The notes below the pieces were generated by a model. The model was not told the DNA's origin. It did no database searches and saw nothing but the letters and a program-made list of their open reading frames with translations. Both the position numbers and the translations under genes were made by a program. Of a stretch of 64,000 nt of DNA, positions 49,214 through 58,721 are shown one piece after another. Source of the DNA: Pseudomonas azotoformans. GTDB taxonomy: Bacteria > Pseudomonadota > Gammaproteobacteria > Pseudomonadales > Pseudomonadaceae. Numbering within the stretch: position 1 is the first letter of the stretch; every line of letters starts with the position of its first letter. The stretch lies in contig NZ_LT629702.1 of NCBI RefSeq assembly GCF_900103345.1, forward strand, positions 5,867,501 through 5,931,500. The letters run 5' to 3'.

Positions 49214-51676
49214 TCATGGCTGATGGCACCGGGCCGGTGCGGTTTCGTAATACACCTCAGGGTCGGCGTCTTGCGCCAGTTCGTAGCTCAGGCGGCAACG
49301 CGCCTGGCCTGGGGCCTTGATCCAGAGCGGGCGCGGATCGAGCACGTCCGGCAGGAACACTTGGCTGCCTTCCTGCACCAGGGTGACGAACTCTCCGTCG
49401 GCGGTGCTGACAGTCGCGCCGCGTGACAACGGCTGGCCGTTGTCGGTGGTCACGTTCAACAGTGCGCGTCGGGTGAGGGTCACGCCGAATTGCACCTTGT
49501 CCACCGCGCCGCGTCCGGCGGAAATCACTGACAGACCGTTCTGGATGTCGGCATTGCGCGGCAGGGAGCGCGTCTGCACTTCCACCGGGCTGCGCCCATA
49601 GGCGCTGAGCTGCGGCACCACGGCCTGGCCTTGCCAGTCGGTCCACACCGGGCCGCTTGGGGTGCTCACCTTGATCCCGGCCATCTCGCCCACCGACATC
49701 ACGGCAAAGGTGTCGCGTACCGGGTAGGGCGAGAAGGTGACACCGTCGCCATGCAGCACCACGCCACCGCGGGCACCGCCCTGGTAGCTGGTGCGCTCGT
49801 CGTTGCTGCGGGTGTAGTTGAAGTCCAGTTGGCTGTACCACGGCAGGGCTGACACGCCGATCGACGACTCCACTTCGCGGTCGCGACTGTCATGCTCCAC
49901 GCCCACGCGATAACCCAATTGGTCGTTGAGCTGCTCGTTCACCCCCACGCCGAGGCGATGCTCGCCGCCGGCCTTGCGCGCCCAGGCGCGGGCCCGGCGG
50001 TTGTCACCCAGCGGCAGGCTGATGTTCAGGTAAACGCTGTCATCGTTTTGCTGGCGGCCGCCCACCTGCCACTCGGCACTGGCGGACACCGACACCCGGC
50101 CAAAACTGGTGCCCCAGGACGCCAGCGCGCGGCTGCTGCTTTCACCGTTGTAGGCCGCAGTGCGCGACACCCCGGCACTGAACGCGCCCAGCGCCGGATG
50201 CGCCCAGGATGCGGTGAGGCTTTGCTGGTCGCGATAGCGCGAGCGCTGTTGGTCGCGGCTGTTGCCGACGAAGGTTGAGTCCTCGAGGTCGCGATAGCCC
50301 TGGGAGCGCCATGAGCCGGCAGTGGTCATCGACCAGTTCTCACTGAAACGCTGGGACCAGGACACGTCCGTCTGGACGCCCCGTTCACGCCCCTCGTGGC
50401 TGGCCTGGGCGGTTTGCGCCGAGAACTGCAATTGGCTGTCCTGCCAGGGCAGCCATCCCAGGCTGATGCCCGCCGAGTGATAGTCATCGGCGACCAATGC
50501 GCCGCCACCCAGGCTGACTTGCGGGTGTAGCGCACCGCTCCAGCCTGCGCTGACCACCCAGGGCTCGGTGCCGTCACTGTCGCCAATCTGCCGCACGCGC
50601 CCCGCCGCCACGGAATAACCCGGCGCCGGCAGGCCCAGGCCGAGCATGGCTGCGGGCACCGTGAAGCGGCGCTCTTCGCCGGTGGTTTCCTTGATTGTGA
50701 CTTCCACGTCAGAGCGGCTGTTCAAGCGGCGCACATCCGTCAGCGCAAATGGCCCGGCGGGGACCACCGTGGAGTGAATCAGCGCGCCGTTCTGGCGGAC
50801 TTCCACCTGGGCCGGGTTGTTGGCGATGCCGGTGATGGTGGCGCCCTGGTTCTGGTCTTGCAGCGCGGTTTCGGTCAGCACTTGGGCGCCGGTGATTTGA
50901 GTGCCGGCCAACACCGGGTTGTAGAGGCTGATCTGTCCAGCCTGCAACACCGCCTGTTGCTCGGCGAAGGTGCGCTGGGCGTAGGCGTCCAGGTGCGTGG
51001 TGCGTGAGCGGCTGTCTTGCCAGGTCTTGACCTGGCGACTGCGCACGATCCAATCGCCGGCGTTGAAGCCGACTTCAGTGTTGGCTGAACCGAAGCGGCT
51101 GGTGTCGTCACCAAACTCGTTATACAGGCCCGTGAGGTCATAGTTGAGCAGGCCGGCAAAACCACCGGTCTGATAGCCGGAGATATCCTGCTGCACAGGG
51201 CGCAGCGCGTCGGTCGGTACTACCAGTGCCAGGTTCAGGCTGGCGGGGTCTTGCTCGATGACGGTTTGCGGATAACGCTCGATGAAACGATGGCAGCCTG
51301 GGTATTCGGTGTCATCGGGCACTGTCAGGTTGCCTGCATCCAGCAGCACTTGGTTGAAACAGAGCCCGCCCTGGCGATCGAACTCCACGTCCACCCGGCC
51401 CCGGCGCTGGCCATTGACGCTCAGGTTGACGGCATGGCGCCCCGAGGCAAAACGGGGCGCTTGCAGAAGCAGGTTGGCGAGTTCCGGGTCGATACCGCGG
51501 TGGGACAGGGTCTGGGGGTCGAAGGCGCCTGCTATCAGGTTTTCACTTGCCAGCGCTGTCCCGGACGGCACTGCGCCGCCCAGGGCCAGTGCCAGCCCCG
51601 CCAATAGGTTATGCACGCGTGGTGGTGAAACGGCGCGCACGGTTTGGCCGTCGCGATCAGTCAATGCTGTGCTCAC
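49214..51676 (-). CDS. Outer-membrane fimbrial usher
   Basis: 820 residues. Signal peptide near TALA-SEN. The N-terminal periplasmic domain has GRVDVEFDRQGGLCFNQVLLDAGNL-type sequence. A long 24-strand barrel follows with a plug, and the C-terminal domain ends with a Cys pair. GFNAGDWIVRSRQVKTWQDS and TQITGAQVLTETALQDQNQG-like stretches are typical of PapC/FimD ushers. It is the assembly and export pore for the DUF1120 fibre and stands 81 bp after the chaperone. Confidence 0.93.
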   Translation of the reverse strand: MSTALTDRDGQTVRAVSPPRVHNLLAGLALALGGAVPSGTALASENLIAGAFDPQTLSHRGIDPELANLLLQAPRFASGRHAVNLSVNGQRRGRVDVEFDRQGGLCFNQVLLDAGNLTVPDDTEYPGCHRFIERYPQTVIEQDPASLNLALVVPTDALRPVQQDISGYQTGGFAGLLNYDLTGLYNEFGDDTSRFGSANTEVGFNAGDWIVRSRQVKTWQDSRSRTTHLDAYAQRTFAEQQAVLQAGQISLYNPVLAGTQITGAQVLTETALQDQNQGATITGIANNPAQVEVRQNGALIHSTVVPAGPFALTDVRRLNSRSDVEVTIKETTGEERRFTVPAAMLGLGLPAPGYSVAAGRVRQIGDSDGTEPWVVSAGWSGALHPQVSLGGGALVADDYHSAGISLGWLPWQDSQLQFSAQTAQASHEGRERGVQTDVSWSQRFSENWSMTTAGSWRSQGYRDLEDSTFVGNSRDQQRSRYRDQQSLTASWAHPALGAFSAGVSRTAAYNGESSSRALASWGTSFGRVSVSASAEWQVGGRQQNDDSVYLNISLPLGDNRRARAWARKAGGEHRLGVGVNEQLNDQLGYRVGVEHDSRDREVESSIGVSALPWYSQLDFNYTRSNDERTSYQGGARGGVVLHGDGVTFSPYPVRDTFAVMSVGEMAGIKVSTPSGPVWTDWQGQAVVPQLSAYGRSPVEVQTRSLPRNADIQNGLSVISAGRGAVDKVQFGVTLTRRALLNVTTDNGQPLSRGATVSTADGEFVTLVQEGSQVFLPDVLDPRPLWIKAPGQARCRLSYELAQDADPEVYYETAPARCHQP

Positions 51677-51757
51677 AAGGTCGTTCTCAGTTGTTGGGAG
51701 CCTGCTGACTCTGCGGTGCAGTCAGGCCCTTCGGTGGCGTTAGCAGGCCACTCTTTT

Positions 51758-52495
51758 TTATAGGGTGATCGGTGCTTCGTAGGGCGCCACGGCAAAGCCG
51801 TACACGGTAGCCGGTTGCAGCTGCACACGGCTTGCTCCGCTGCCGCTGGCGGTTACCCGCAGGGTTTCACCGGGCAGCACGTAGGTTCTGGGCAACAGGG
51901 CCGAACCGTCGCCGGGCAACAGGCGCAGTTCCTGAGCAAGGCGCACCACATAAGGCGTGGGGTTGCTGACGCTCAGTTGATTGTTCTGCAAGCGCCACTC
52001 CAGTCCGGTCCAGGGCGTACGGTTGGCGGCCAGGCCCTTGGGATGCAGGATCACCGGCAGGTTCTGGCGCACCGTCACGCCGACCCGTGCATGCCCGGCC
52101 TGGGCCGGTGAACGGCCTTGGGGCATGCCTTCGAAAATCACCCGTTTGAGGCGTTGGGTCTTCAGCGGCTCGGGCGATTGCAGGATGAACCGGATCAATT
52201 GGCTCTTGGACGGCTCGACCCTGGCCAATGGCGGCGTGACGAACACCAACGTGGCCTTGTCTTCGGGGATGTCTTCCAGGGTGACGTGCAGCAGTGCAAG
52301 CCGCGAGTCGGTGTTGGTCACCGACACTGAGGCTTCGCCGTCGGCTTCGTTGACGATGACCACCGAAGTGTCAGGCACCATGCCATCGGCCAGCACCCAC
52401 GAGGGGCCGCCAAATGTCAGGGCCAGCGCACCCAGGTAGAGACCGGCGTAGCGGATGGCAGTAAAGGCTCGGGTTGAAAAGGACAGGGGGGACAT
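51758..52495 (-). CDS. Periplasmic fimbrial chaperone (PapD-like)
   Basis: 245 residues with a signal peptide ending near VLA-DGM. Two immunoglobulin-like domains follow. The first contains VTPPLARVEPSKSQLIRFIL, equivalent to the conserved G1-strand region of PapD. The second begins near RQNLPVILHPKGLA. It donates a strand to each subunit in the periplasm. It starts 2 bp after the fourth pilin-like gene. Confidence 0.93.
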   Translation of the reverse strand: MSPLSFSTRAFTAIRYAGLYLGALALTFGGPSWVLADGMVPDTSVVIVNEADGEASVSVTNTDSRLALLHVTLEDIPEDKATLVFVTPPLARVEPSKSQLIRFILQSPEPLKTQRLKRVIFEGMPQGRSPAQAGHARVGVTVRQNLPVILHPKGLAANRTPWTGLEWRLQNNQLSVSNPTPYVVRLAQELRLLPGDGSALLPRTYVLPGETLRVTASGSGASRVQLQPATVYGFAVAPYEAPITL

Positions 52496-52497
52496 GG

Positions 52498-53127
52498 CTA
52501 CAAATACCTCAGGTCAAGCACGATGGAACCGTCCAGGGGGACTTCCTGCTTGAGGGTCAAATAGGCGGCCGCATTGATCGACGTATTGACTTGCAAGGTG
52601 GCCGTGATCTGGCGGTGGGGTTCCGGCACCAACGTGCCGGGATGGGCAAACCCCATGTAATTGTTCGGGTAGGCGTTGGTTTCCGGGAACCAGGTCTGTC
52701 CCTGGTTGCTGGAGGCCAGCACCAGCACGCGCTCGCCGTCACCCATCACGTCGCGAAAGGCAATGGCCACGGTGCCGAGGCGTTCGTTGGGCGCGTGGAC
52801 GTTGTGGCCCAGGCCGTAGTAGAAACCAGGGCCCAGGGATGAGTCGGCGCGGTTGTCCATACCCACCAATACAAACAACACCGATTCGTTGCAGCTCACG
52901 TTCAGGTCCAGGGCCTGGGTGGGCAAGACACTGAACTCGAATTGGTTGAGCGTGTGGGCCGGCACCCTGCCGTGGTCGACAATGCCGTTGGCCGATAACG
53001 TCGGTGTACACGCGCTGGGCGTAATCAGCCCGGTCACATTCAATTCGGTGCTGGATGCCGCCAGCGCAGCAGAGCCGCCACTCAGCAGGCAAAACAGGGC
53101 AAGAAGGCGTGAAGAGGTGTGCTTCAT
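52498..53127 (-). CDS. DUF1120 pilin-like subunit (fourth gene)
   Basis: 209 residues; signal peptide ends near ALA-ASS. STELNVTGLITPSACTPTL, the DNR block (GMDNRADSS) and the end GSIVLDLRYL follow the shared plan. The second Cys is in LNVSCNES. It is immediately upstream of the chaperone gene, the usual place for a major subunit, though abundance cannot be judged from sequence. Confidence 0.82.
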   Translation of the reverse strand: MKHTSSRLLALFCLLSGGSAALAASSTELNVTGLITPSACTPTLSANGIVDHGRVPAHTLNQFEFSVLPTQALDLNVSCNESVLFVLVGMDNRADSSLGPGFYYGLGHNVHAPNERLGTVAIAFRDVMGDGERVLVLASSNQGQTWFPETNAYPNNYMGFAHPGTLVPEPHRQITATLQVNTSINAAAYLTLKQEVPLDGSIVLDLRYL

Positions 53128-53216
53128 GGGGGAGGTTCACCGGTTGCCTGGTTCATCGTTTCAATACAGGGCAACGGCAGGCGCGATGACCTGCCGTTGT
53201 ACGTTTCAAACTGGGC

Positions 53217-53840
53217 TTACAGGTAGCGCACTGTGACGGTCACCGAACCGTCGATGGCCACCTCGTTGGTCAGCGTCAACTGGCTGGATGGGGCGATTTT
53301 CGGGCTGACAGTCAGGTCTGAGGTGAGCACCTGCACCGGGATGGGAGCGTCGACGGTGGTGTCGGCCACCGAGATCAGGTTGTCGGGCGTCAAGTTGCGC
53401 GCAACGACCCAGGTGACACCGCCGTCGACAGAGGTGATCGGCCGGCCCGCCACGCCATCGGCGACCGGCGTGTTCAGGCTGAGGGTCATGGCGCCGAGTT
53501 TTTGCGTGCCGTTGATCAGGCCCAGGCCGAACTCGGTGATGTCGCCGCCGTAATTAGAACCGGGTCGGTTGTCGTCGGCGTCCAGGGCCATGAGGGTGGC
53601 CGCATCGCAGGTGACGGTCAGTTGTACGGTCTGCTCGGTGAGCGGGGTGACCTGGTCGACATTCAAGTCTTTGGCGGAAATCTTGCCGTAGTCCACCGAC
53701 CCACTGTTGGACAGGGCGGGTGTGCACGCGCTGGGCGTGATCATGCCCTTGACGGTCAGGTCGACGCTGGAGGCGGCGAAGGCGCTGGCGCTGCCGATCA
53801 GCAGAGTGGCGGCGAGCAGGGTATTGAGGGATACATTCAT
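53217..53840 (-). CDS. DUF1120 pilin-like subunit (third gene)
   Basis: 207 residues from MNVSLNTLLAATLLIGSASA, with GGAG 7 bp before the ATG. SSVDLTVKGMITPSACTPAL, VDYGKI, DADDNRPGS and the end GSVTVTVRYL are present. Cysteines lie in ACTP and LTVTCDAA. It is a pilin-like paralogue of its neighbours. Confidence 0.82.
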   Translation of the reverse strand: MNVSLNTLLAATLLIGSASAFAASSVDLTVKGMITPSACTPALSNSGSVDYGKISAKDLNVDQVTPLTEQTVQLTVTCDAATLMALDADDNRPGSNYGGDITEFGLGLINGTQKLGAMTLSLNTPVADGVAGRPITSVDGGVTWVVARNLTPDNLISVADTTVDAPIPVQVLTSDLTVSPKIAPSSQLTLTNEVAIDGSVTVTVRYL

Positions 53841-53874
53841 GGTCAGTCTCCAAAAAAGAAGGTAAAAAAAAGGG

Positions 53875-54504
53875 TTACCAGTACTTGAGCTGCAACGTCG
53901 CGTGCCCATCGATGGGCAACTCGTCGAGCAGGGTCAGGCCGCTGGCGGGGGCGATGATGGTGAAGGCGCGCAGGCGCGCACTGAGCTCGGTGATGGCAAT
54001 GGGGGTATAGGGCGCTCCCGCTGCCGAAAAGGCGGTCAATGCCGCGTGCCCCAGGTAGGACGACGGTCCCCAGCTTGCACCGCCGTCACGGGACATGATG
54101 GTCTGCACCGGCGCCGTGTCGGCGACCGGCTCGAACAACCCGAGCGCGACACTGCCCAGCATCTGGTCATCGTTGACCTTCCCCAGACCGTGGAACACCG
54201 GGTTGATCGCTGAGGTGCCGCTGCGGTTATCCACTGTGGTGAGCGTGAAGTGGGTGGCGCCTTCGCAATGCACCTGTAGCAGCATCTCGCCAGGTTGCAG
54301 GCGGGTGGGCAGGTCGATGTCCAGGTCCCGGCCGGTCAACTTGCCATGATCGACGACACCGTCATTGGACAGGCTTGGGGTGCATGAGCTGGGCGTAATG
54401 GTGCCCTTGACGCTCAGGTCGGTATTGCTGGCCGCAAAGGTTGCGGGGGCGCAGGCGGCCAGCAGGAGGGCAAGTGTGGCGCAGGTTCTTCTGTCCATCG
54501 GCAC
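53875..54504 (-). CDS. DUF1120 pilin-like subunit (second gene)
   Basis: 209 residues; signal peptide MPMDRRTCATLALLLAACAP, ending near TFA-ASN. NTDLSVKGTITPSSCTPSL, VDHGKL, the DNR block (TTVDNRSGTS) and the end GHATLQLKYW are present. The last residue is Trp rather than Leu, the only such case in the set. Confidence 0.82.
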   Translation of the reverse strand: MPMDRRTCATLALLLAACAPATFAASNTDLSVKGTITPSSCTPSLSNDGVVDHGKLTGRDLDIDLPTRLQPGEMLLQVHCEGATHFTLTTVDNRSGTSAINPVFHGLGKVNDDQMLGSVALGLFEPVADTAPVQTIMSRDGGASWGPSSYLGHAALTAFSAAGAPYTPIAITELSARLRAFTIIAPASGLTLLDELPIDGHATLQLKYW

Positions 54505-54533
54505 GGGTCCTTGTGTGAAGAGAAAAGAGGGGA

Positions 54534-55160
54534 TTACAGGTAGCGCATTTCCAGGGTGGCCGAGCCGTTGAGTAGATACTCCTCGGTCAGGGTCAGGCCG
54601 CGGGTGGCGGCGATGTAGCCGTAGATGAGCAGGTTGCTGGTCAAGTTGCGGATCGGAACCGGTGCCCAGGCCCCGCCTGAGTCATCGCCGAAACCAGCGA
54701 GTCGACCACGCATCCACAACGCGTTTGGCGAGCTCTGAATCCAGGTGGCACCGTTGTCTCGTGAGGACAGGGTGGAGATCGGCAGACCTTCGGCGGTGGA
54801 GGTGTTCAGCCCCAGGTGGTAAGCACCGATAGAGCGGTTCTGGTTGATCACCCCCAGGCCGTAGGAGGTATCGCCGCCGCCTTGACCATTCTCCAAGGCA
54901 TGAAATGCAAACAACGTCGCGGCATCGCATTCCACGCTCAGTTGCAGGTTGGCGGTCGGCAAGACCGTGGCGCTTTCCACGTAGAGGTCGGCGAAGGCAA
55001 TCTTGCCGTAGTCGACAACCCCGCCTGAGCTGAGGGTAGGCGTGCAAGCGTTTGGGGTGATCACACCCGTGACGTTCAGGTCGGTACTGCTGGCAGCCAG
55101 CGCAGGGGTGGCTGCGGCCATCAGTAGGGTGGTGAGAAGCAGGGAATGTGGGACTTTCAT
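54534..55160 (-). CDS. DUF1120 pilin-like subunit (first gene of operon)
   Basis: 208 residues; signal peptide ends near ALA-ASS. STDLNVTGVITPNACTPTL, VDYGKI and the end GSATLEMRYL match the family. The usual DNR is replaced by LENGQGGG, so this member differs at a conserved site. It is the promoter-proximal gene of the minus-strand operon, and a 450-bp upstream region separates it from the receiver-Hpt gene. Confidence 0.82.
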   Translation of the reverse strand: MKVPHSLLLTTLLMAAATPALAASSTDLNVTGVITPNACTPTLSSGGVVDYGKIAFADLYVESATVLPTANLQLSVECDAATLFAFHALENGQGGGDTSYGLGVINQNRSIGAYHLGLNTSTAEGLPISTLSSRDNGATWIQSSPNALWMRGRLAGFGDDSGGAWAPVPIRNLTSNLLIYGYIAATRGLTLTEEYLLNGSATLEMRYL

Positions 55161-55610
55161 TTGAACAACATATTCCTGAGCAAAGTGTTGGCACGAAGGG
55201 CAGTGAGTGGCTCGGGTGAGGCGCTGGCGTCGAGGGTCGGATTGTTTTTGTGGGCGACGACGCGCCTTCTGGTTGTGTTGAGCCGGGACGCATTTAACGC
55301 CCGTTCCCGACGGTGGCGGAATGCAACAATTACGATAGTGATGCCGCCGGATGAACCTCTGCAGCGTCGATGGAAACGGCTGACGCGCTTGTAAGAAAAA
55401 TTGCTTAGTCGTAGTTGTTGTATCGCCCTATTACATTCATTCGGATATTTTTCGCGCTCTCTTAATCCGCACAGTCTGTTTTTTTGAACAGGTCTGAATG
55501 TAGTTGCGCGAAAAGTTCGAGTGAAATCGTCCGGCAGGTCATCAACCTCTCAGGCGTCTCCCTGCGCCAGGTGCAAGCCTGGTGAGCTGATCGCTCTGCA
55601 TGAGGTTGTT
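55161..55610. other. Divergent regulatory region of the fimbrial locus
   Basis: 450 bp between the first pilin-like gene (minus) and the receiver-Hpt gene (plus). The middle, about 55375-55500, is clearly A+T-rich. It must hold the promoters of both units. I see no convincing operator palindrome or sigma-54 site. Confidence 0.5.
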
Positions 55611-56429
55611 ATGCCGGGCAATGATCCACGTCGCCATCCGCGAAAGGCCTCGCACTCGACTGCCGCGCCATCCCATTGGCAGCAAGCCAGAGTCCTGGTG
55701 GCCGACGACCATGCCACCTACCGGTTGCTGGTGGGGTCGTTGCTCCAGGTGCTGGGTGTCGGCCACGAAACCTGCAGCGACGGGCGCATGGCGTTGCAGG
55801 CCTTGGCTGCGCGTCACTTTGATCTGGTCATCAGCGATTGCCGAATGCCGGTCATGGATGGTTATGCCATGACGCGCGAATTACGCCGACGTGAACGGGC
55901 TGCGGGCAGACCGTGTGTTCCCGTCATCGCCATGACCGGTCGCCTGGGCCGGGAAGAGATTCGCCGTTGCCTGGAATGCGGGATGGATGGGTGGCTGGTC
56001 AAACCCATCAGCCTGAGGCAGTTGCGCGACTTGCTCAGCGAATGGCTGGCACCAAGGCCGTTGCATGCGGAGCAGCGCAAGCAGGCGCTACCGCGTCGAC
56101 GCGAAGCGTTGCCTTCGCGTGCCCGCCTGATTGCGACCTTTGGTTCCTGGGCAGTGGTGGAGGCGATGTTGGCGAGCTTGGTGCTCGAGGCCCGGGACGA
56201 CCTGGCAGTGCTGGAGCAGGCGCGCATCAGCGCAGACGCCCTATTGACCTCGCAACGCTTGCATCGCCTGGCGGGCAGCGTGGCGTTTCTGGGGGCAACG
56301 CGATTGGAGCAGCACGCCGCCGTGTTGATTGACCGCGTGCAGGCGAGCGGGGTGGAGGTGAATCGGCAGGCACTCGAGCTGTTTCATCGTGACGTCGAAC
56401 GTTACCTACAGCGTTTGCATCAACTCTGA
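55611..56429 (+). CDS. Receiver-Hpt phosphorelay protein without kinase domain
   Basis: 272 residues from MPGNDPRRHPRK, with GAGG upstream; a longer in-frame start lacks support. The receiver domain (about residues 28-150) has phosphate-accepting Asp in VISDCRMPVMDG, Thr in IAMTGR and Lys in LVKPISL. The Hpt domain (about 180-270) has its phosphorylatable His in LHRLAGSVAFLGA. This equals the tail of BvgS/EvgS/RocS hybrid kinases without sensor and kinase parts. It probably passes phosphate to the LuxR-type regulator next door. Confidence 0.85.
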   Translation: MPGNDPRRHPRKASHSTAAPSHWQQARVLVADDHATYRLLVGSLLQVLGVGHETCSDGRMALQALAARHFDLVISDCRMPVMDGYAMTRELRRRERAAGRPCVPVIAMTGRLGREEIRRCLECGMDGWLVKPISLRQLRDLLSEWLAPRPLHAEQRKQALPRRREALPSRARLIATFGSWAVVEAMLASLVLEARDDLAVLEQARISADALLTSQRLHRLAGSVAFLGATRLEQHAAVLIDRVQASGVEVNRQALELFHRDVERYLQRLHQL

Positions 56430-56625
56430 ATCCAGGGATTTGTAAGAGTTTTCATGTATGAAGTGTAGGAATAATCTGTATGTAATTTCTTTTTGTTGTG
56501 TGGGCTAAGTGTTGCTCTCCAATAACTAGGGGGAGTAGGAAAAACCGTCCAGTTATTTCAGGTTGTTGCATAGTGCTGGGCGAGCTATTTTGCATGTATT
56601 CAAATTGCCATCATGGGTAACGACG

Positions 56626-57258
56626 ATGATTCGCATAATTATTGCTGACGATCACCCCATCGTCCGTATCGGGCAGAAAGTGGTAATCGAGGCCAGTGGT
56701 AAGTGCAAAGTCGTAGGGGAGGCCAATGGTCCGGATGAATTGCTGGCGCTGGTGAGCAGTACTGCTTGCGACGCCATCGTGACCGACTTTGCCATGCCGG
56801 GCGATCAACAGGCGGATGGCTACGGACTGCTGGGTTTGTTGCACCGGCAATACCCCAGGTTGCCGGTGATCCTGGTGACCATGTTTGCCAATGTAGTCAC
56901 GTTGCGCGAAGCCTTCGCCCATGGTGCACGGGCGATCGTGGCCAAGAGCGCGTCTGCCCGGGAGCTGCCCCTGGCGCTGCGGGCGGTGGTCGAGGGGCGT
57001 ACTTTTGTCAGTGAGTGCCTGCGCCTGCAGATGGAGCAGACCGAACTGGCGCATCCGTCCCAGCCACAATTGTCAGGCAAGGAGCGAGAGGTGGTGAGAA
57101 TGCTCGCCAGCGGCATGACCGTCAGCCAGATCGCCGCGCGGGTCAACCGCAGTATCTCGACCATCAGCAAGCAAAAGAGTACGGCCATGCAGCGTTTGTG
57201 CATCTCTACCGACGTGGATCTTTTTACCTATGCGCGACAAAGCGGCATGGTGCCTTAG
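56626..57258 (+). CDS. LuxR/NarL-type response regulator (BvgA/RocA-like)
   Basis: 210 residues from MIRIIIADDHPIVRIGQKVV. The receiver Asp lies in AIVTDFAMPGDQ and the C-terminal helix-turn-helix in LSGKEREVVRMLASGMTVSQIAARVNRSIS. It resembles the BvgA/EvgA/RocA1 group that works with hybrid kinases and Hpt domains. In P. aeruginosa the Roc systems control chaperone-usher (cup) fimbriae, which fits this context. It lies 196 bp after the receiver-Hpt gene in an A+T-rich gap that may hold its own promoter. Confidence 0.9.
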   Translation: MIRIIIADDHPIVRIGQKVVIEASGKCKVVGEANGPDELLALVSSTACDAIVTDFAMPGDQQADGYGLLGLLHRQYPRLPVILVTMFANVVTLREAFAHGARAIVAKSASARELPLALRAVVEGRTFVSECLRLQMEQTELAHPSQPQLSGKEREVVRMLASGMTVSQIAARVNRSISTISKQKSTAMQRLCISTDVDLFTYARQSGMVP

Positions 57259-57487
57259 TTGTTATGCATGGCGAAGAAGTTGCAGTGTAATTGCGAGGCC
57301 CAAGAGGGCGATTCGTATTACTTGTATGGGGCAATAGTGTGGGGCGAGTTAGTGTGGGCTTATGTACCCGGCAGCGATAAGTCGGCGGCATAACTACCTA
57401 TATCCCACACTGAGTCAGGCAGAGGCGGGCGTCTTGTTATCCGACAAGACGAGCGTTTCTGTTTAGCCTTGAATACGAGCACTTGAA

Positions 57488-58117
57488 TTGATGAAACAAT
57501 CACTTTCCCTTGTTACCAGCGCTTTTCTATTGATGGGCGCGTCGAACTTGTTTGCGGCCTCCAGCATTGACCTGAGCGTCGTGGGTGTCTTGACGCCCTC
57601 CGCCTGCACCCCGGCCTTGTCCGGCGGCGGCGTGGTGGATCATGGCAAGATTTCCCTCAGTGATCTTCCTAACGATGCCTACCTGCCGCAGGCCACGCTG
57701 GCGTTGAGTGTCAATTGCGAAGCGTCGACGCTGATGGCAGTCAAAGCGAGCGATAATCGCCCCGGTACGGCGTGGTACGGCCACGACACTGATGGGGCAT
57801 TTGGCCTGGGGCTCTACAATAGCCGGCGCTTGGGCGGGTATCAGTTCCTTGTGAAAAACGTCCAGGCGGACGGTGCAGCGGCACCGGCGATTGAATCCGT
57901 GGATGGAAAAACCTGGTTTCCCGCGCCCGAAGACCAAACCTGGCAGGTGGGCTGGATGCGTTCGGTGGGGGCGGTCGGCGAAGCTGACGCGCTGCCGGTA
58001 CCGGTCCAGAGCCTGGCGATGGAAGTATTGATCCAGACCCGTGTCAGGAAGCCTACGGGCGCTACCGAGGAAGTCCCTCTGGATGGCAGCGCCACCCTGG
58101 ATATCGTCTACCTCTGA
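57488..58117 (+). CDS. DUF1120 pilin-like subunit, separate transcription unit
   Basis: 209 residues; signal peptide ends near LFA-ASS. SSIDLSVVGVLTPSACTPAL, VDHGKI, KASDNRPGTA and the end GSATLDIVYL make it a full family member. It lies on the opposite strand from the other subunits, beyond the regulators, with a 229-bp upstream region. It may be expressed at different times from the main operon. Confidence 0.82.
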   Translation: MMKQSLSLVTSAFLLMGASNLFAASSIDLSVVGVLTPSACTPALSGGGVVDHGKISLSDLPNDAYLPQATLALSVNCEASTLMAVKASDNRPGTAWYGHDTDGAFGLGLYNSRRLGGYQFLVKNVQADGAAAPAIESVDGKTWFPAPEDQTWQVGWMRSVGAVGEADALPVPVQSLAMEVLIQTRVRKPTGATEEVPLDGSATLDIVYL

Positions 58118-58213
58118 CCCACCCTCGCTTATCCATCGGGTGAATGAACATGGTGTTTCCAGGCGCCGCGGATTATCGTGCTGGCCTTATGCCGATAATT
58201 GCGGAGCCTGTTC

Positions 58214-58684
58214 ATGAGTGATGCCCACAACGCCTTGATCACCGAGTTCTACAGCGCGTTCCAGCGCCTGGACGCTGAAGCCATGTCGGCCTGCTACACC
58301 GACGATGTGGTCTTCAGCGACCCGGCCTTCGGCGAACTGCGCGGCCGGGATGCCGGTGACATGTGGCGCATGCTCACCTCCCGCGCCAAGGATTTCTCCC
58401 TGACCTTCGACAATGTGCGCAGCGACGATCGTAGCGGAGGCGCTCATTGGGTGGCGACTTACCTGTTCAGCGCCACCGGCAACACCGTGGTCAACGACAT
58501 TCAGGCGCGCTTTGTGTTTCGCGACGGCAAGATCTGCGAACACCATGACAGCTTCGACCTGTGGCGCTGGTCGCGCCAGGCCTTGGGCACCAAGGGCTTG
58601 CTGCTGGGGTGGACGCCGCTGGTGAAAAACGCCGTGCGCGCCCAGGCCCGCAAAGGCTTGAAGGCATTCCAGGCCAGTCGTTGA
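58214..58684 (+). CDS. NTF2-like / SnoaL-fold protein
   Basis: 156 residues from [20 protein letters not shown]. The fold signature includes [19 protein letters not shown] and a mid-protein [20 protein letters not shown]. It is a small cytosolic cone-shaped fold that can bind or isomerise small hydrophobic molecules. No catalytic assignment is possible. Confidence 0.85.
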   Translation: MSDAHNALITEFYSAFQRLDAEAMSACYTDDVVFSDPAFGELRGRDAGDMWRMLTSRAKDFSLTFDNVRSDDRSGGAHWVATYLFSATGNTVVNDIQARFVFRDGKICEHHDSFDLWRWSRQALGTKGLLLGWTPLVKNAVRAQARKGLKAFQASR

Positions 58685-58721
58685 TAAGCTTGGCGCTTCT
58701 TTGGTATTGCCGAACTTTTCT

